From Solimonas sp. K1W22B-7 (lineage in GTDB: Bacteria > Pseudomonadota > Gammaproteobacteria > Nevskiales > Nevskiaceae), in the NCBI RefSeq assembly GCF_003428335.1, contig NZ_CP031704.1, positions 1,426,001 through 1,490,000 of the forward strand: 64,000 bases of DNA, given 5' to 3'. Made by a program: the position numbers and the translations under genes. This document shows positions 1 to 7,039 of this stretch, piece after piece. Numbering within the stretch: the first letter of the stretch is position 1; each line of letters opens with the position of its first letter. A model generated the notes under the pieces. The model ran no database searches. It saw only the letters and a program-made list of their open reading frames with translations, and was not told where the DNA came from.

Positions 1-1056
1 GGACGGCGACAGCCACAGCGGGTCGGCCTGGACGAAGCTGACGTGCAGGGGGAAATGCACGCGGAAACGCAGCGCGCTGATCAGGCGGTCGATCTGGCGG
101 ATCACCGTCGGCAGCCGCTCCAGCGGAATGCTGTACTCGGTCTGGTGGTAGCGCAGCAGGCGCCGCGTGGTGAAGCCCTGGTGCGAGTCGCGCACGCTTG
201 CCGAGACCGGCACGCGCTGCGCGGCGAAGCGGCTGATGCGCTCGCTCATCGCCGGCACGTGCCGCGCGGTCTCGGACAGGCCCCACATCAGGCCGTTCTC
301 CAGCGCCAGGTCACGGGCCAGCTTGGCCGGCTGCCACAGGCTGGCCGGGCGGCGCGTGGTGTCCATGCACTTGATCTGCGCGGTTTCGCTGTAGGGAAAC
401 CAGTAGAACTCGAAGTTGCGGTAGCCGTGCAGGTATTCGTCGAGCCGCACCAGGGTTTCTTCCAGAGGCGCGCGGAAGCTCTGGCAGTGCAGGCGGTAGG
501 CGTCCACGCACTGCAGTTCCACATGCGTGATCACGCCCAGCGCGCCCAGCGACAGGGCGGCGGCGTCGAGCAGTTCGCCGCTGGTGTCGCGGGTAAGGGT
601 CTTGACCGTGCCGTCGGCCACCACCAGCTTCAGGCCGGTGACCTGGGTCGACAGGCTGCCGAAGCCCAGGCCCGAGCCATGCGTGCCGGTGCTGATGGCG
701 CCGGCCACGGTCTGCTCGTCGATGTCGCCGAGGTTGGCCAGCGCCAGGCCGCGCTCGAACAGCTGCGCGCCCAGTTCCTTGAGCGTGGTGCCGCCGCGTA
801 CCCACACCCGGCGGCGTTCCAGGTCGGCCGACTCGATGCCGCTGAAGTCGTCGAGCGACATCTGGTTTTCGTCGCTGTAGCACAGCGGCGAGAAGGAGTG
901 GCCGCTGCCGATCGCGCGCAGGCGCTCGCCTTCCTCGGCACAGCGCAGCACCTCGGACTGGATTTCCTCGATGCCGAGGGGGTGGCTGCGGTGATGCGGA
1001 TCGCAGCTCACGGAGCCGGACCAGTTCTGCCAGCGGTAGGTTCGTTTCAGCGCCAT
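1..1056 (-). CDS. FAD-linked oxidoreductase of the D-arabinono-1,4-lactone / L-gulonolactone oxidase type (3' end outside window)
   Basis: The reading frame runs from an ATG at 1056 to the left edge, giving about 352 N-terminal residues without a stop. The N-terminal half looks like an FAD_binding_4 (PCMH) domain: a GSGHSFSPL segment near residue 50 and a GDIDEQTVAGAISTGTHGSG segment near residue 115, the usual flavin-contacting loops. The following region resembles the ALO (lactone oxidase) domain, with aromatic-rich YRNFEFYWFPYSE. Family members oxidise sugar lactones or related polyols with O2; the substrate here cannot be deduced. The family is usually 430-460 residues, so roughly 80-100 residues lie outside. 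No signal peptide is seen. It is transcribed in the same direction as the downstream-lying plsC-like gene but separated by 73 bp. Confidence 0.85.
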   Translation of the reverse strand, partial: MALKRTYRWQNWSGSVSCDPHHRSHPLGIEEIQSEVLRCAEEGERLRAIGSGHSFSPLCYSDENQMSLDDFSGIESADLERRRVWVRGGTTLKELGAQLFERGLALANLGDIDEQTVAGAISTGTHGSGLGFGSLSTQVTGLKLVVADGTVKTLTRDTSGELLDAAALSLGALGVITHVELQCVDAYRLHCQSFRAPLEETLVRLDEYLHGYRNFEFYWFPYSETAQIKCMDTTRRPASLWQPAKLARDLALENGLMWGLSETARHVPAMSERISRFAAQRVPVSASVRDSHQGFTTRRLLRYHQTEYSIPLERLPTVIRQIDRLISALRFRVHFPLHVSFVQADPLWLSPS

Positions 1057-1129
1057 CGAGTCGGGGGGAGAGGGCGAGGGCCGGACCGCAGGCTGCGCGG
1101 ACGGGGCGGCAAGGATAACGGATCGCCCG

Positions 1130-1894
1130 TCAGTCCGCCGCGCCGGCGGCGGACTCGGCGGCTTCGGCGGGATGCGCGTGCGCCCGGTCGGGTTCGCGGC
1201 ATAGCCGCAGCACCGCGGCGCGCGCGGCGTCACGCAGGTGGTGGGCGGTATGGTTGGAACCGTCCGGCCGCACGGGCTCGGCCAGTTCCACCGTGACCGG
1301 GGCCCAGCGCGGCAGCCGGTTGCCGCCGCCGTAGACGCGGCGCGTGCCACGGATGCCGGCCGGCACCACCGGCACCCCGGCGCGCGCGGCGATCATGAAG
1401 GCGCCGTTCTTGAACGGCAGCAGGCCGGGATCGGCCTTGAAGGTGCCCTCGGGGAAGATCACGAAGCTTTCGCCTTCGCCCATGCGGCGGATCAGGGTGC
1501 GGGTCAGGGCCGCGGCGCTGCGGGCGTTGCCGCGGTCGACGAACTCCACGCCCATGCGCTTGAGCGTCCAGCCGGCCAGCGGCCAGTCGGCGGCGCCGTC
1601 CTGCACCATGAAGGTATAGCGGCGCGGCAGGGCGGCGGTGAGTACCAGGCCGTCGAGGTAGCTGGCATGGTTGCAGATCACCAGGGCCGGTGTCGCCGGC
1701 AGGTGCTGGCGGCCGCGCACGAACAGCGGCACGCCGATGCTGCCCAGCAGCACGCGCACGCCGAAGCGGCCGATCTCGCGGCGCAGCGCGGCGCCGGGCG
1801 CCAGGATCACGGTGAGGCAGACCAGGGGCAGCACCAGGATGAAGACCAGGAAGGCCAGCGGCGCGTAAACCAGGTCGAAGAGTCGTCTGAGCAT
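1130..1894 (-). CDS. 1-acyl-sn-glycerol-3-phosphate acyltransferase (PlsC family)
   Basis: Protein of 254 residues. It starts with a hydrophobic membrane anchor (about residues 8-35) followed by the acyltransferase fold. Motif I is NHASYLD (HX4D catalytic pair), motif III is FPEGTF and motif IV is VPAGIRGT, so all catalytic blocks are present. The family transfers an acyl chain to lysophosphatidate at the inner membrane to make phosphatidate; small PlsC paralogues can act on other lysolipids. The C-terminus is an Ala/Glu-rich tail. Its ATG (1894) lies head to head with xerD, whose start is about 20 bp away, so the two divergent genes share a very short promoter region. Confidence 0.9.
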   Translation of the reverse strand: MLRRLFDLVYAPLAFLVFILVLPLVCLTVILAPGAALRREIGRFGVRVLLGSIGVPLFVRGRQHLPATPALVICNHASYLDGLVLTAALPRRYTFMVQDGAADWPLAGWTLKRMGVEFVDRGNARSAAALTRTLIRRMGEGESFVIFPEGTFKADPGLLPFKNGAFMIAARAGVPVVPAGIRGTRRVYGGGNRLPRWAPVTVELAEPVRPDGSNHTAHHLRDAARAAVLRLCREPDRAHAHPAEAAESAAGAAD

Positions 1895-1913
1895 GGGACG
1901 GTATTATAGGTGC

Positions 1914-2840
1914 GTGAATCCCAAAGACTTTGAAGAAGGTCTCGCCGAGGCGCCAGGCTTCGAGGACGAGGCCGCCATCGCCCGCTTCCTGGACCGCCTG
2001 TGGCTGGAGCGCGGCCTGGCCAAGAATACCCAGAGCAGCTATCGCTCGGACCTGGCCCTGTTCGCGCGCTGGCTGCTGCCGCGCGGCGGCGCGCTGACGA
2101 CGGCGGCGGAGGCCGACATCAGGCAGTACCTGGCCGTGCGGCGGCTCAAGGCACGCTCGCAGGCGCGGCTGCTGTCGGCCCTGCGCCAGTTCTACCGCCA
2201 CCTGCACGCCGACCGCCAGCGCCCGGACGACCCGACCGCGCGCCTGGAATCGCCCAAGCTGGGCCTGCGCCTGCCCAAGACCCTGGCCGAGTCCGACGTC
2301 GAGCGCCTGCTGGAGGCGCCGGACGTGGCGGACCCGCTGGGCCTGCGCGACCGGGCGATGCTGGAACTGATGTACGCCAGCGGCCTGCGCGTGTCGGAGC
2401 TGGTGCAGCTGCCGCTGCCGCGGATCGACCTGCGCCAGGGGGTGGTGCAGGTGCTGGGCAAGGGTGGCAAGGAGCGCCTGGTGCCGATGGGCGAGCCGGC
2501 GATGGAGTGGGTAGGCCGTTACCTGAAGGAGGCCCGCCCCGGGCTGCTGGAGCGCCAGGCCAGCGACTGGCTGTTCATCACCCGCCTCGGCGGGCTCATG
2601 AGCCGGCAGAATTTCTGGATGCTGATCAAGCGCTACGCCGCCCAGGCGGGCCTGAACCTGGCCCTCTCGCCCCATGGCCTGCGTCATGCCTTTGCCACGC
2701 ACCTGCTGGAGCATGGCGCCGACCTGCGCGTCCTGCAGTCGCTGCTGGGCCACGCCGACCTGTCCACCACCCAGATCTACACCCACGTCGCCAAGGCGCG
2801 CCTGAAGGAACTGCATCGCCAGCACCACCCCCGCGGTTGA
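1914..2840 (+). CDS. xerD: Site-specific tyrosine recombinase XerD
   Basis: Tyrosine recombinase of about 308 residues that, with XerC, resolves chromosome dimers at dif. An N-terminal SAM-like core-binding domain (FLDRLWLERGLAKNTQSSY) is followed by the catalytic domain with every active-site residue visible: Arg in SGLRVSEL, Lys in GKGGKER, His/Arg in HGLRHAFATHLL, His in LLGHADL and the nucleophilic Tyr in TQIYTHV. An upstream ATG at 1893 would overlap the divergent plsC-like start, and the N-terminus of the E. coli protein aligns further in, so I prefer the GTG at 1914; ATG 1893 remains possible. A TATTAT at 1902-1907 may be a -10 box, which would make the GTG transcript nearly leaderless. 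Confidence 0.92.
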   Translation: MNPKDFEEGLAEAPGFEDEAAIARFLDRLWLERGLAKNTQSSYRSDLALFARWLLPRGGALTTAAEADIRQYLAVRRLKARSQARLLSALRQFYRHLHADRQRPDDPTARLESPKLGLRLPKTLAESDVERLLEAPDVADPLGLRDRAMLELMYASGLRVSELVQLPLPRIDLRQGVVQVLGKGGKERLVPMGEPAMEWVGRYLKEARPGLLERQASDWLFITRLGGLMSRQNFWMLIKRYAAQAGLNLALSPHGLRHAFATHLLEHGADLRVLQSLLGHADLSTTQIYTHVAKARLKELHRQHHPRG

Positions 2841-2908
2841 TGTACGGCATTGAACGTCCCGCGGCGGTCTTTGTCATAATGCCCGCCTCCTCGCTGTCCG
2901 GACCCCCC

Positions 2909-3658
2909 ATGAAACACCTGCTTTCCCTTGCCGCCTGCGCCCTGGTTCTGGGTGCCTGCACCGCCTGCGCCCAGGATTCCCAGGTTGACCGCGTCCAGAA
3001 GGCGCTGGCCAAGTCGCTGCCCGAGATCAAGAAGGAAGACATCCACGAGACCAGCGCTCCCGGCATCTACGAGATCAATGCCGGTGCGATCTACGCCTAC
3101 GTCACTTCCGACGGCAAGTACCTGATCCAGGGCGACATGATGAATGTCGAGACCGGCGAGGAGATCACCGAGAGCCGTCGCCGCGGCTATCGCCTGGAGC
3201 GCATCGCCGCGCTGGGCGCGGACAGCACCATCGAGTTCTCTCCTGAGAAGCCGCGCCACGTGGTGACGGTGTTCACCGACATCGACTGCGGCTACTGCCG
3301 CAAGCTGCACTCCGAGATGAAGGAGTACAACGATGCGGGCATCGCGATCCGCTACGTGTTCTATCCGCGCGCCGGCCTGGGCTCGGACGCCTATCGCAAG
3401 GCCGAGGCGGTGTGGTGCTCGGACGACCGCAAGGCGGCGCTGACGGCCGCCAAGTCGGGCATGCCGCTGGTGAACGCCCGCCTGGATTGCCCCAACCCGA
3501 TCGCACGCGACTGGCAGCTGGGCCAGGACCTGGGCCTCCGCGGCACGCCGATGATGGTGCTGCCGGATGGCGAAGTGGTGAACGGCTACGTGCCGGCACA
3601 GCAGTTGGCGATGCGCCTGGAAAATCCGCCGGCGCACGATGCGTTGATGCGGCAGTAA
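2909..3658 (+). CDS. dsbC: Periplasmic thiol:disulfide isomerase DsbC
   Basis: Protein of 249 residues that shuffles wrong disulfides in periplasmic proteins and is kept reduced by DsbD. The N-terminus (MKHLLSLAACALVLGACTAC) is a signal peptide, probably cleaved near ACTACAQD; the Cys-containing end could alternatively be read as a lipobox. An N-terminal dimerisation domain (residues about 22-85) precedes a thioredoxin fold with active site CGYC at residues 127-130, the cis-Pro loop RGTPMM and the second structural Cys pair (WCSDD...LDCPN) typical of DsbC. It follows xerD by 68 bp, the arrangement common in gammaproteobacteria, and ends in a strong intrinsic terminator. Confidence 0.95.
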   Translation: MKHLLSLAACALVLGACTACAQDSQVDRVQKALAKSLPEIKKEDIHETSAPGIYEINAGAIYAYVTSDGKYLIQGDMMNVETGEEITESRRRGYRLERIAALGADSTIEFSPEKPRHVVTVFTDIDCGYCRKLHSEMKEYNDAGIAIRYVFYPRAGLGSDAYRKAEAVWCSDDRKAALTAAKSGMPLVNARLDCPNPIARDWQLGQDLGLRGTPMMVLPDGEVVNGYVPAQQLAMRLENPPAHDALMRQ

Positions 3659-3680
3659 GCGCTGCCTTGCAGGAATGGAG

Positions 3681-3705
3681 AAAAGCCCGCTTCGGCGGGC
3701 TTTTT
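3681..3705 (+). terminator. Rho-independent terminator of dsbC
   Basis: AAAAGCCCGC, TTCG tetraloop, GCGGGCTTTTT: a GC-rich stem with a run of T on the 3' side, 22 bp after the dsbC stop. The surrounding 37 bp (3676-3712) recur with two changes after brnA (4411-4447). Confidence 0.9.
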
Positions 3706-3791
3706 GTTTGTGTGCGAGCGGGCGTACGGGCAATGTCTTCCAGGCCCAATCCCCGAATCGGCAGGAGCCTGAACCGTCCGTCGGCGGACTC

Positions 3792-3824
3792 TTTCCACAA
3801 GTCCGTGTGCATGTTATACGTATA
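3792..3824 (+). promoter_or_regulatory. Putative promoter/operator of the brnTA operon
   Basis: A palindrome TATACGTATA at 3815-3824 ends 2 bp before the brnT ATG and contains a plausible -10 (TATACG or TTATAC). A weak -35 (TTTCCA, 3792-3797) lies 16-17 bp upstream. No ribosome binding site fits between the -10 and the ATG, so the message would be nearly leaderless. BrnA-type antitoxins bind such palindromes to autoregulate; that role is inferred. Confidence 0.5.
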
Positions 3825-3826
3825 TC

Positions 3827-4102
3827 ATGCAATTTGAATGGGGCGACGAGAAGGCCGAACTCAACCTCGCCAACCACGGTATCTCATTCGAGGAAGCGCA
3901 AACCTGCTTCTACGATCCAGAGCAAGTCGCGTTTTATGACCCTGAGCACAGCGAGGATGAGGATCGTGAACTGCTGATCGGGCATTCCAGCAAGGGTCGC
4001 CTGCTGATCGTCAGCTACACCCTGCGGGAACCGCTCATCCGCCTGATCTCCGCTCGAAAAACCACCCGCCGGGAGGCCAGCACTTATGCGCAAGGAATAT
4101 GA
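3827..4102 (+). CDS. brnT: BrnT family type II toxin (ribonuclease)
   Basis: Small protein of 91 residues matching the BrnT (DUF497) pattern: N-terminal FEWGDEKAELNLANHGISFEEA, then a central acidic stretch FYDPEHSEDEDRELLIGHSSKGRLLIVSYTLRE, ending LIRLISARKTTRREASTY, which carries the Arg and Tyr positions typical of this RelE-like fold. BrnT cleaves RNA and arrests growth until neutralised by BrnA. The downstream antitoxin gene overlaps by 17 bp in another frame, giving translational coupling. The pair sits between two near-identical terminators, as if inserted behind dsbC. Confidence 0.9.
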   Translation: MQFEWGDEKAELNLANHGISFEEAQTCFYDPEQVAFYDPEHSEDEDRELLIGHSSKGRLLIVSYTLREPLIRLISARKTTRREASTYAQGI

Positions 4103-4382
4103 TCTGAAAGCTTTGAAAGTGAAGCGTCGTGGCCCGTTGGCCAGTCTTCAGGCGCAGCCTGTGGATGCGACCAAGGTGCGCGTCACCATCGCGCTGGATC
4201 GCGATGTCGTCGAACACTACAAGCAGATCGCCAGCCAGCGCGGTGCGCTGCCGTATCAGACGCAGATCAATCAGGCGCTGCGCCAGGCCATCGACCAGGC
4301 GCCTGTGCAGGTGCTGAAAACCGAACTGCTCAAGGACAAGGAATTTATCCGTGCACTGGCACTCGAAGTAGCGCACGGCTGA
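4086..4382 (+). CDS. brnA: BrnA family antitoxin
   Basis: Protein of 98 residues, partner of BrnT. The N-terminal half (about residues 1-35) is basic and probably wraps the toxin. The C-terminal half, KVRVTIALDRDVVEHYKQIA...YQTQINQALRQAI, has the strand-helix-helix pattern of a ribbon-helix-helix DNA-binding domain, which in BrnA makes the antitoxin the repressor of its own operon. Start ATG at 4086 overlaps the brnT 3' end by 17 bp. It is followed within 30 bp by its own terminator. Confidence 0.9.
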   Translation: MRKEYDLKALKVKRRGPLASLQAQPVDATKVRVTIALDRDVVEHYKQIASQRGALPYQTQINQALRQAIDQAPVQVLKTELLKDKEFIRALALEVAHG

Positions 4383-4415
4383 TGAGCCTTTGCGCGCTGC
4401 TCTGTAGATATGGAG

Positions 4416-4440
4416 AAAAGCCCACTTTGGCGGGCTTTTT
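4416..4440 (+). terminator. Rho-independent terminator of brnTA, near copy of the dsbC terminator
   Basis: Stem AAAAGCCCAC / GCGGGCTTTTT around TTTG. The 37 bp at 4411-4447 differ from 3676-3712 at two positions only, one of which breaks a stem pair (A where the first copy has G). Confidence 0.85.
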
Positions 4441-4451
4441 GTTTGTGCGAT

Positions 4452-4529
4452 GAGCCCGCCTGCAGCCTGGACGCAGTCCAGGGTGCCATCGGCTCGCAGC
4501 AAACCCGGATTGCATCCGGGCTACTCCGC
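4452..4529. repeat. Interspersed palindromic repeat, family R1, copy 1
   Basis: A roughly 78-bp unit containing CTGGACGCAGTCCAGGGTGC (hairpin CTGGACgcaGTCCAG) and CCCGGATTGCATCCGGGCTA (hairpin CCCGGATtgcATCCGGG). Related copies lie at 5697-5774 and 6836-6918, with a decayed remnant near 31451. The CCCGGAT...ATCCGGG core is of the REP-like type common in GC-rich Proteobacteria. No T-run follows, so it is probably not a terminator. Confidence 0.85.
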
Positions 4530-4637
4530 TTCCGCGTGCGCGGTGCGAACCCTACGTCGACTAGTGCTCAGTAAAGGAGCAAATATCACCCTGTATGCAA
4601 AAGATTACTCCAGCACAAAGCATGGACGTAATTAGAC

Positions 4638-5126
4638 ATGCAATTAAGCAACCGGAAATGGTTCCTCAACATCATTGAGGCTGAGACGTTGATTTGCTTA
4701 GCCATCCAAGGACTTCTCTTTTGGGAAGGTCGCATGAAAGGAGTTGCCTTTCCTGAGCTTGAAACTGCTGCACTGATCGCCACGATGTTTAATTTCTCGA
4801 TCTCTACATCGCTCATGTCAGAGTGCACGCGAGCATTGAAAGACTTTAAGTCGCAGCATGGATTTTTTCGGAGTGAGGTCAGGTTCTATTCATTGAATTT
4901 ACGATGGTGTTCATGGCCCATTGCAATTGTTTCCTTTTCTTCGATATTAATATGTTTGATGCTTGCGCCCGAGCCGTGGCATGCCAATCCCTCTCACAAG
5001 AGTCAAGCATACTCAGAGAATTTCGCTCTCACAGCCGCCTTTTTTTGCGCCCTCGCACTGCCTGTACTTTCATCTGCGATAAGGATGCCTGGAACTTATA
5101 AGGCTGCATTAGAGACAGGACACTAA
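4638..5126 (+). CDS. Unrecognised small membrane protein, paralogue 1 (MQLSNRK family)
   Basis: Protein of 162 residues with about four hydrophobic segments (near residues 17-30, 47-62, 88-108 and 127-145), polar loops and no signal peptide. I do not recognise the family. It is clearly paralogous to the product of 5809-6306: both start MQLSNRKW, share FNFSIS, the (C/S)(S/A)WPIA-like segment and an almost identical C-terminus FFCALALPVLSSAIRMPGTYK. Base composition is far more AT-rich than the core genes around it, suggesting acquisition. A copy of repeat R1 lies about 110 bp upstream, as it does upstream of the paralogue. No partner domain indicates a function; a phage-defence or immunity role is possible but unsupported. 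Confidence 0.6.
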   Translation: MQLSNRKWFLNIIEAETLICLAIQGLLFWEGRMKGVAFPELETAALIATMFNFSISTSLMSECTRALKDFKSQHGFFRSEVRFYSLNLRWCSWPIAIVSFSSILICLMLAPEPWHANPSHKSQAYSENFALTAAFFCALALPVLSSAIRMPGTYKAALETGH

Positions 5127-5166
5127 GACACTCCAGGCGCGGCCCTGCAAAAAACGGAACACTGAA

Positions 5167-5610
5167 GTGCCCCAGGTTTGTCCTATTTTTTCGTCCCCGG
5201 CGCACTATTTTAGTGTGCTGGGAATTCTGGACTCGGTTCTGCTGCTGCAGTTGACGGCGCCTTGTGCTACTAACCGACAAAATGGGTGCGCTTTGAAAAT
5301 CTCGGCGTCATCGCAGACATCAAATTCATCGGGGGTTGTGTCCGGAACGATTTGGCGCTGGTTGCTATTTATATACTTTCTAGTAGGGACCGGATGCGCG
5401 TTGTATTCGGTATCCTCTCGAGATGTGAGGGGTGGAATTCTATTTTGTGCGTTTCTTTTTCTTTTGGTGCCGCTAATCATCCTCAAAACCGGGGCGGCTG
5501 GCCTTGGACGGGAGATCATTCGCCATTCTGAGAGGCCAGGTTTGTTTTGGACGGCCTTTTTTTTGTATTCGATCTTTGCAATTTTCTTCTTTTTTTTGGC
5601 GTTCAGTTAG
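5167..5610 (+). CDS. Unrecognised small membrane protein between the two paralogues
   Basis: Reading frame of 147 codons from ATG 5167; an in-frame TTG at 5293 (giving about 105 residues starting near KISASSQ) is an equally plausible start, because the first 40 residues look non-conserved and carry no clear feature. The C-terminal part has three hydrophobic stretches: WLLFIYFLVGTGCALYSV, GGILFCAFLFLLVPLIIL and FWTAFFLYSIFAIFFFFLAF. Codon use is AT-rich like its neighbours. No family recognised. It is followed by a hairpin region (5640-5690) with A/T-rich outer arms that could terminate transcription. Confidence 0.45.
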   Translation: MPQVCPIFSSPAHYFSVLGILDSVLLLQLTAPCATNRQNGCALKISASSQTSNSSGVVSGTIWRWLLFIYFLVGTGCALYSVSSRDVRGGILFCAFLFLLVPLIILKTGAAGLGREIIRHSERPGLFWTAFFLYSIFAIFFFFLAFS

Positions 5611-5644
5611 GCCGTAGAAGCTCTAACTCGTGCTCGATATAAGG

Positions 5645-5685
5645 AGAAAAGGGGCCGGACCTGGGCCGGTTCACCCCTCTTTTCT
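5645..5685. terminator. Possible bidirectional terminator after the 5167 gene
   Basis: AGAAAAGGGG at 5645 and CCCCTCTTTTCT ending near 5685 can pair around an inner GGCCGGAC/GGGCCGG region; both outer arms end in A or T tracts. The inner GGACCTGGGCCGGTTCA recurs, with one change, at about 6387-6403 after the third gene of this island. Confidence 0.45.
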
Positions 5686-5696
5686 TGCATACGTGC

Positions 5697-5774
5697 TGAG
5701 CCCAACCGTAGTTTGGACGCAGTCCAGGGTGCCATCGGCTCACGGCAACCCCGGATTGCACCTGGGCTACTCCG
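5697..5774. repeat. Interspersed palindromic repeat, family R1, copy 2
   Basis: Same order of elements as copy 1 (GTTTGGACGCAGTCCAGGGT, then CCCCGGATTGCACCTGGGCT). The second hairpin is partly decayed. It ends only 34 bp before the ATG of the second membrane paralogue, so it lies in that gene's presumed 5' region. Confidence 0.85.
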
Positions 5775-5808
5775 ATTTTTTCGTCCATTAAGCACGGATG
5801 CAACTAAC

Positions 5809-6306
5809 ATGCAGTTAAGCAATCGAAAATGGATTCTTCGTTTGACAATGACTGAGACCCTCGCCTGCCTTGTAATCCAGGTCTGGATTTACTGGGAAGC
5901 TCGTGGTGGCTGGGTAATTTCGCCTCGCATTTCGGCTTCAATAATAGTTGCCGTGATGTGCAATTTTTCTATCTCAATGCTTCTGGTGGCGGAATGTACC
6001 AACACTATAAAGCAGAGCCGATCTCGAGCTGGCCTTGTTCAGGGAGATTTCAAATATTTGAAGGGGAGTTTGAAATGGTGTTCATTGCCCATTGCGGCGA
6101 TATCAGTTCTATCAATTGCTGCATGCTTGATAGCGTCTCCTGATTCTCAGGATAGGAGGCCAATTCCCAACACCCCAGAGTATTCAGCGGGTATAGCCTT
6201 GATGGCCGTTTTTTTCTGTGCCCTTGCGCTACCTGTACTTTCATCAGCAATAAGAATGCCCGGAACCTATAAAGAAGCTTTGGGGATGGCCGCGCCGTTG
6301 CCATAG
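5809..6306 (+). CDS. Unrecognised small membrane protein, paralogue 2 (MQLSNRK family)
   Basis: Protein of 165 residues from ATG 5809, chosen because it aligns exactly with the start of the paralogue at 4638 (MQLSNRKW); an upstream in-frame start would translate the R1 repeat. About four hydrophobic segments are spaced as in paralogue 1. Shared blocks include FNFSIS, the Trp-Cys-Ser-x-Pro-Ile-Ala segment and FFCALALPVLSSAIRMPGTYK at the C-terminus, while the middle third has diverged strongly. The pattern suggests an old tandem duplication in which gene and upstream R1 repeat were copied together. Function unknown. Confidence 0.6.
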   Translation: MQLSNRKWILRLTMTETLACLVIQVWIYWEARGGWVISPRISASIIVAVMCNFSISMLLVAECTNTIKQSRSRAGLVQGDFKYLKGSLKWCSLPIAAISVLSIAACLIASPDSQDRRPIPNTPEYSAGIALMAVFFCALALPVLSSAIRMPGTYKEALGMAAPLP

Positions 6307-6835
6307 CTAAGCGCTGAGTTCGAGGAGAAACTAATTGGGAGGCAGACTGATGGAGTGCACCCCTAGCACTGAGACATAGAAAATAGGGACCTGGGCCAGT
6401 TCAATCTGGGGTGCTCCGCAGAAAAAGCGGAACTCCGTTAGGAATTCCCGGCAAAGCCAACGATAATGTTCCGCAGGGACCTCGCGTCCGAAATTCAGCC
6501 CGGCTCCGTGCCGGGCTTTTTCGTTGCCGCGCCCGATTTTCTTTCCACGCCACGCTGAGGAGAGGGGAAACGCGAAGATATTCACCCCGCAAAAATACGG
6601 AACTCCGTTAGGGAAACCCGCTCGCGGCAAATTAAAATAGTCCCACGAGCTGCGAGAGGCCTCTCTCCTCCAGGCGCTGCGCATGGCGCCACACCAGACG
6701 ACCTGGGCTGACCGAGTAGGGCTCTACTGACGCATCCGCGAATAGGTCGCGGAATCGTCTGGCTTCTTTAACAAGCTGGCTTCACTGCCCGTCGGGCCGC
6801 AGAAAGCGCGGCGCGGCAGCTTTATTTCTTTCTTT
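6307..6835. other. Non-coding AT-rich stretch with short repeats, no gene recognised
   Basis: No convincing coding sequence on either strand. It holds a copy of GGACCTGGGCC(A)GTTCA (about 6387-6403), two copies of CGGAACTCCGTTAGG (6428-6442 and 6598-6612), each preceded by a CCGC-A-rich-CGG mini-hairpin that also appears in looser form near 5143, and one strong terminator-like hairpin (6497-6523). This looks like debris of repeated insertion or duplication rather than a gene. Confidence 0.6.
6497..6523 (+). terminator. Intrinsic terminator-like hairpin
   Basis: AGCCCGGC, loop TCCGT, GCCGGGCT followed by TTTTC. It lies about 190 bp after the second membrane paralogue with no gene immediately before it. 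Confidence 0.7.
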
Positions 6836-6918
6836 GATCAGCCCAACCGTAGCCTGGACGCAGCCCAGGGCGCCATCGGCTCGCGGCACAACCCCGGATT
6901 GCATCCGGGCTACTCCGC
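6836..6918. repeat. Interspersed palindromic repeat, family R1, copy 3
   Basis: The best-preserved copy: CCTGGACGCAGCCCAGGGCG, CATCGGCTCGCGG and CCCCGGATTGCATCCGGGCT in the same order as copies 1 and 2. It is followed by two more small palindromes built on CCATCCATGG (6928-6940 and 6970-6985). Confidence 0.85.
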
Positions 6919-6989
6919 TGCCGGTGCGCCATCCATGGCGAGACTTCAGTTCGCCCAGCGGCCCCCGGCCCGGCCATCCATGGCCGGGC

Positions 6990-7039
6990 GGCGATCGTCG
7001 CAGGCAATGCCATTTAGGCATTGCCAAAGCGCGACGATC
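6990..7039. repeat. Long palindrome abutting the 3' end of the gacS-like gene
   Basis: GCGATCGTCGC...GCGCGACGATC encloses an inner perfect hairpin GGCAATGCC-ATTTA-GGCATTGCC (7002-7024). It overlaps the last two bases of the kinase gene. No T tract is present, so mRNA 3'-end stabilisation is more likely than intrinsic termination; the role is inferred. Confidence 0.6.

Noticed and set aside
43-1296. 417-codon forward frame at the left edge
   Set aside because: It runs antisense to the lactone-oxidase-like gene, which shows clear FAD-binding motifs, and across the gap into the acyltransferase gene.
6331-6684. Minus-strand frames of 60-117 codons in the gap before the kinase gene
   Set aside because: They cross repeats and a terminator hairpin, have no ribosome site and no protein-like features.
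6690-6775. Possible tRNA or tmRNA remnant before the kinase gene
   Set aside because: No acceptor stem, T-loop (GTTCRANNC) or anticodon arm could be assembled on either strand.
4452-6918. Possible CRISPR array from repeated short palindromes
   Set aside because: Repeats are over a kilobase apart with genes between them; no regular spacers and no cas genes.
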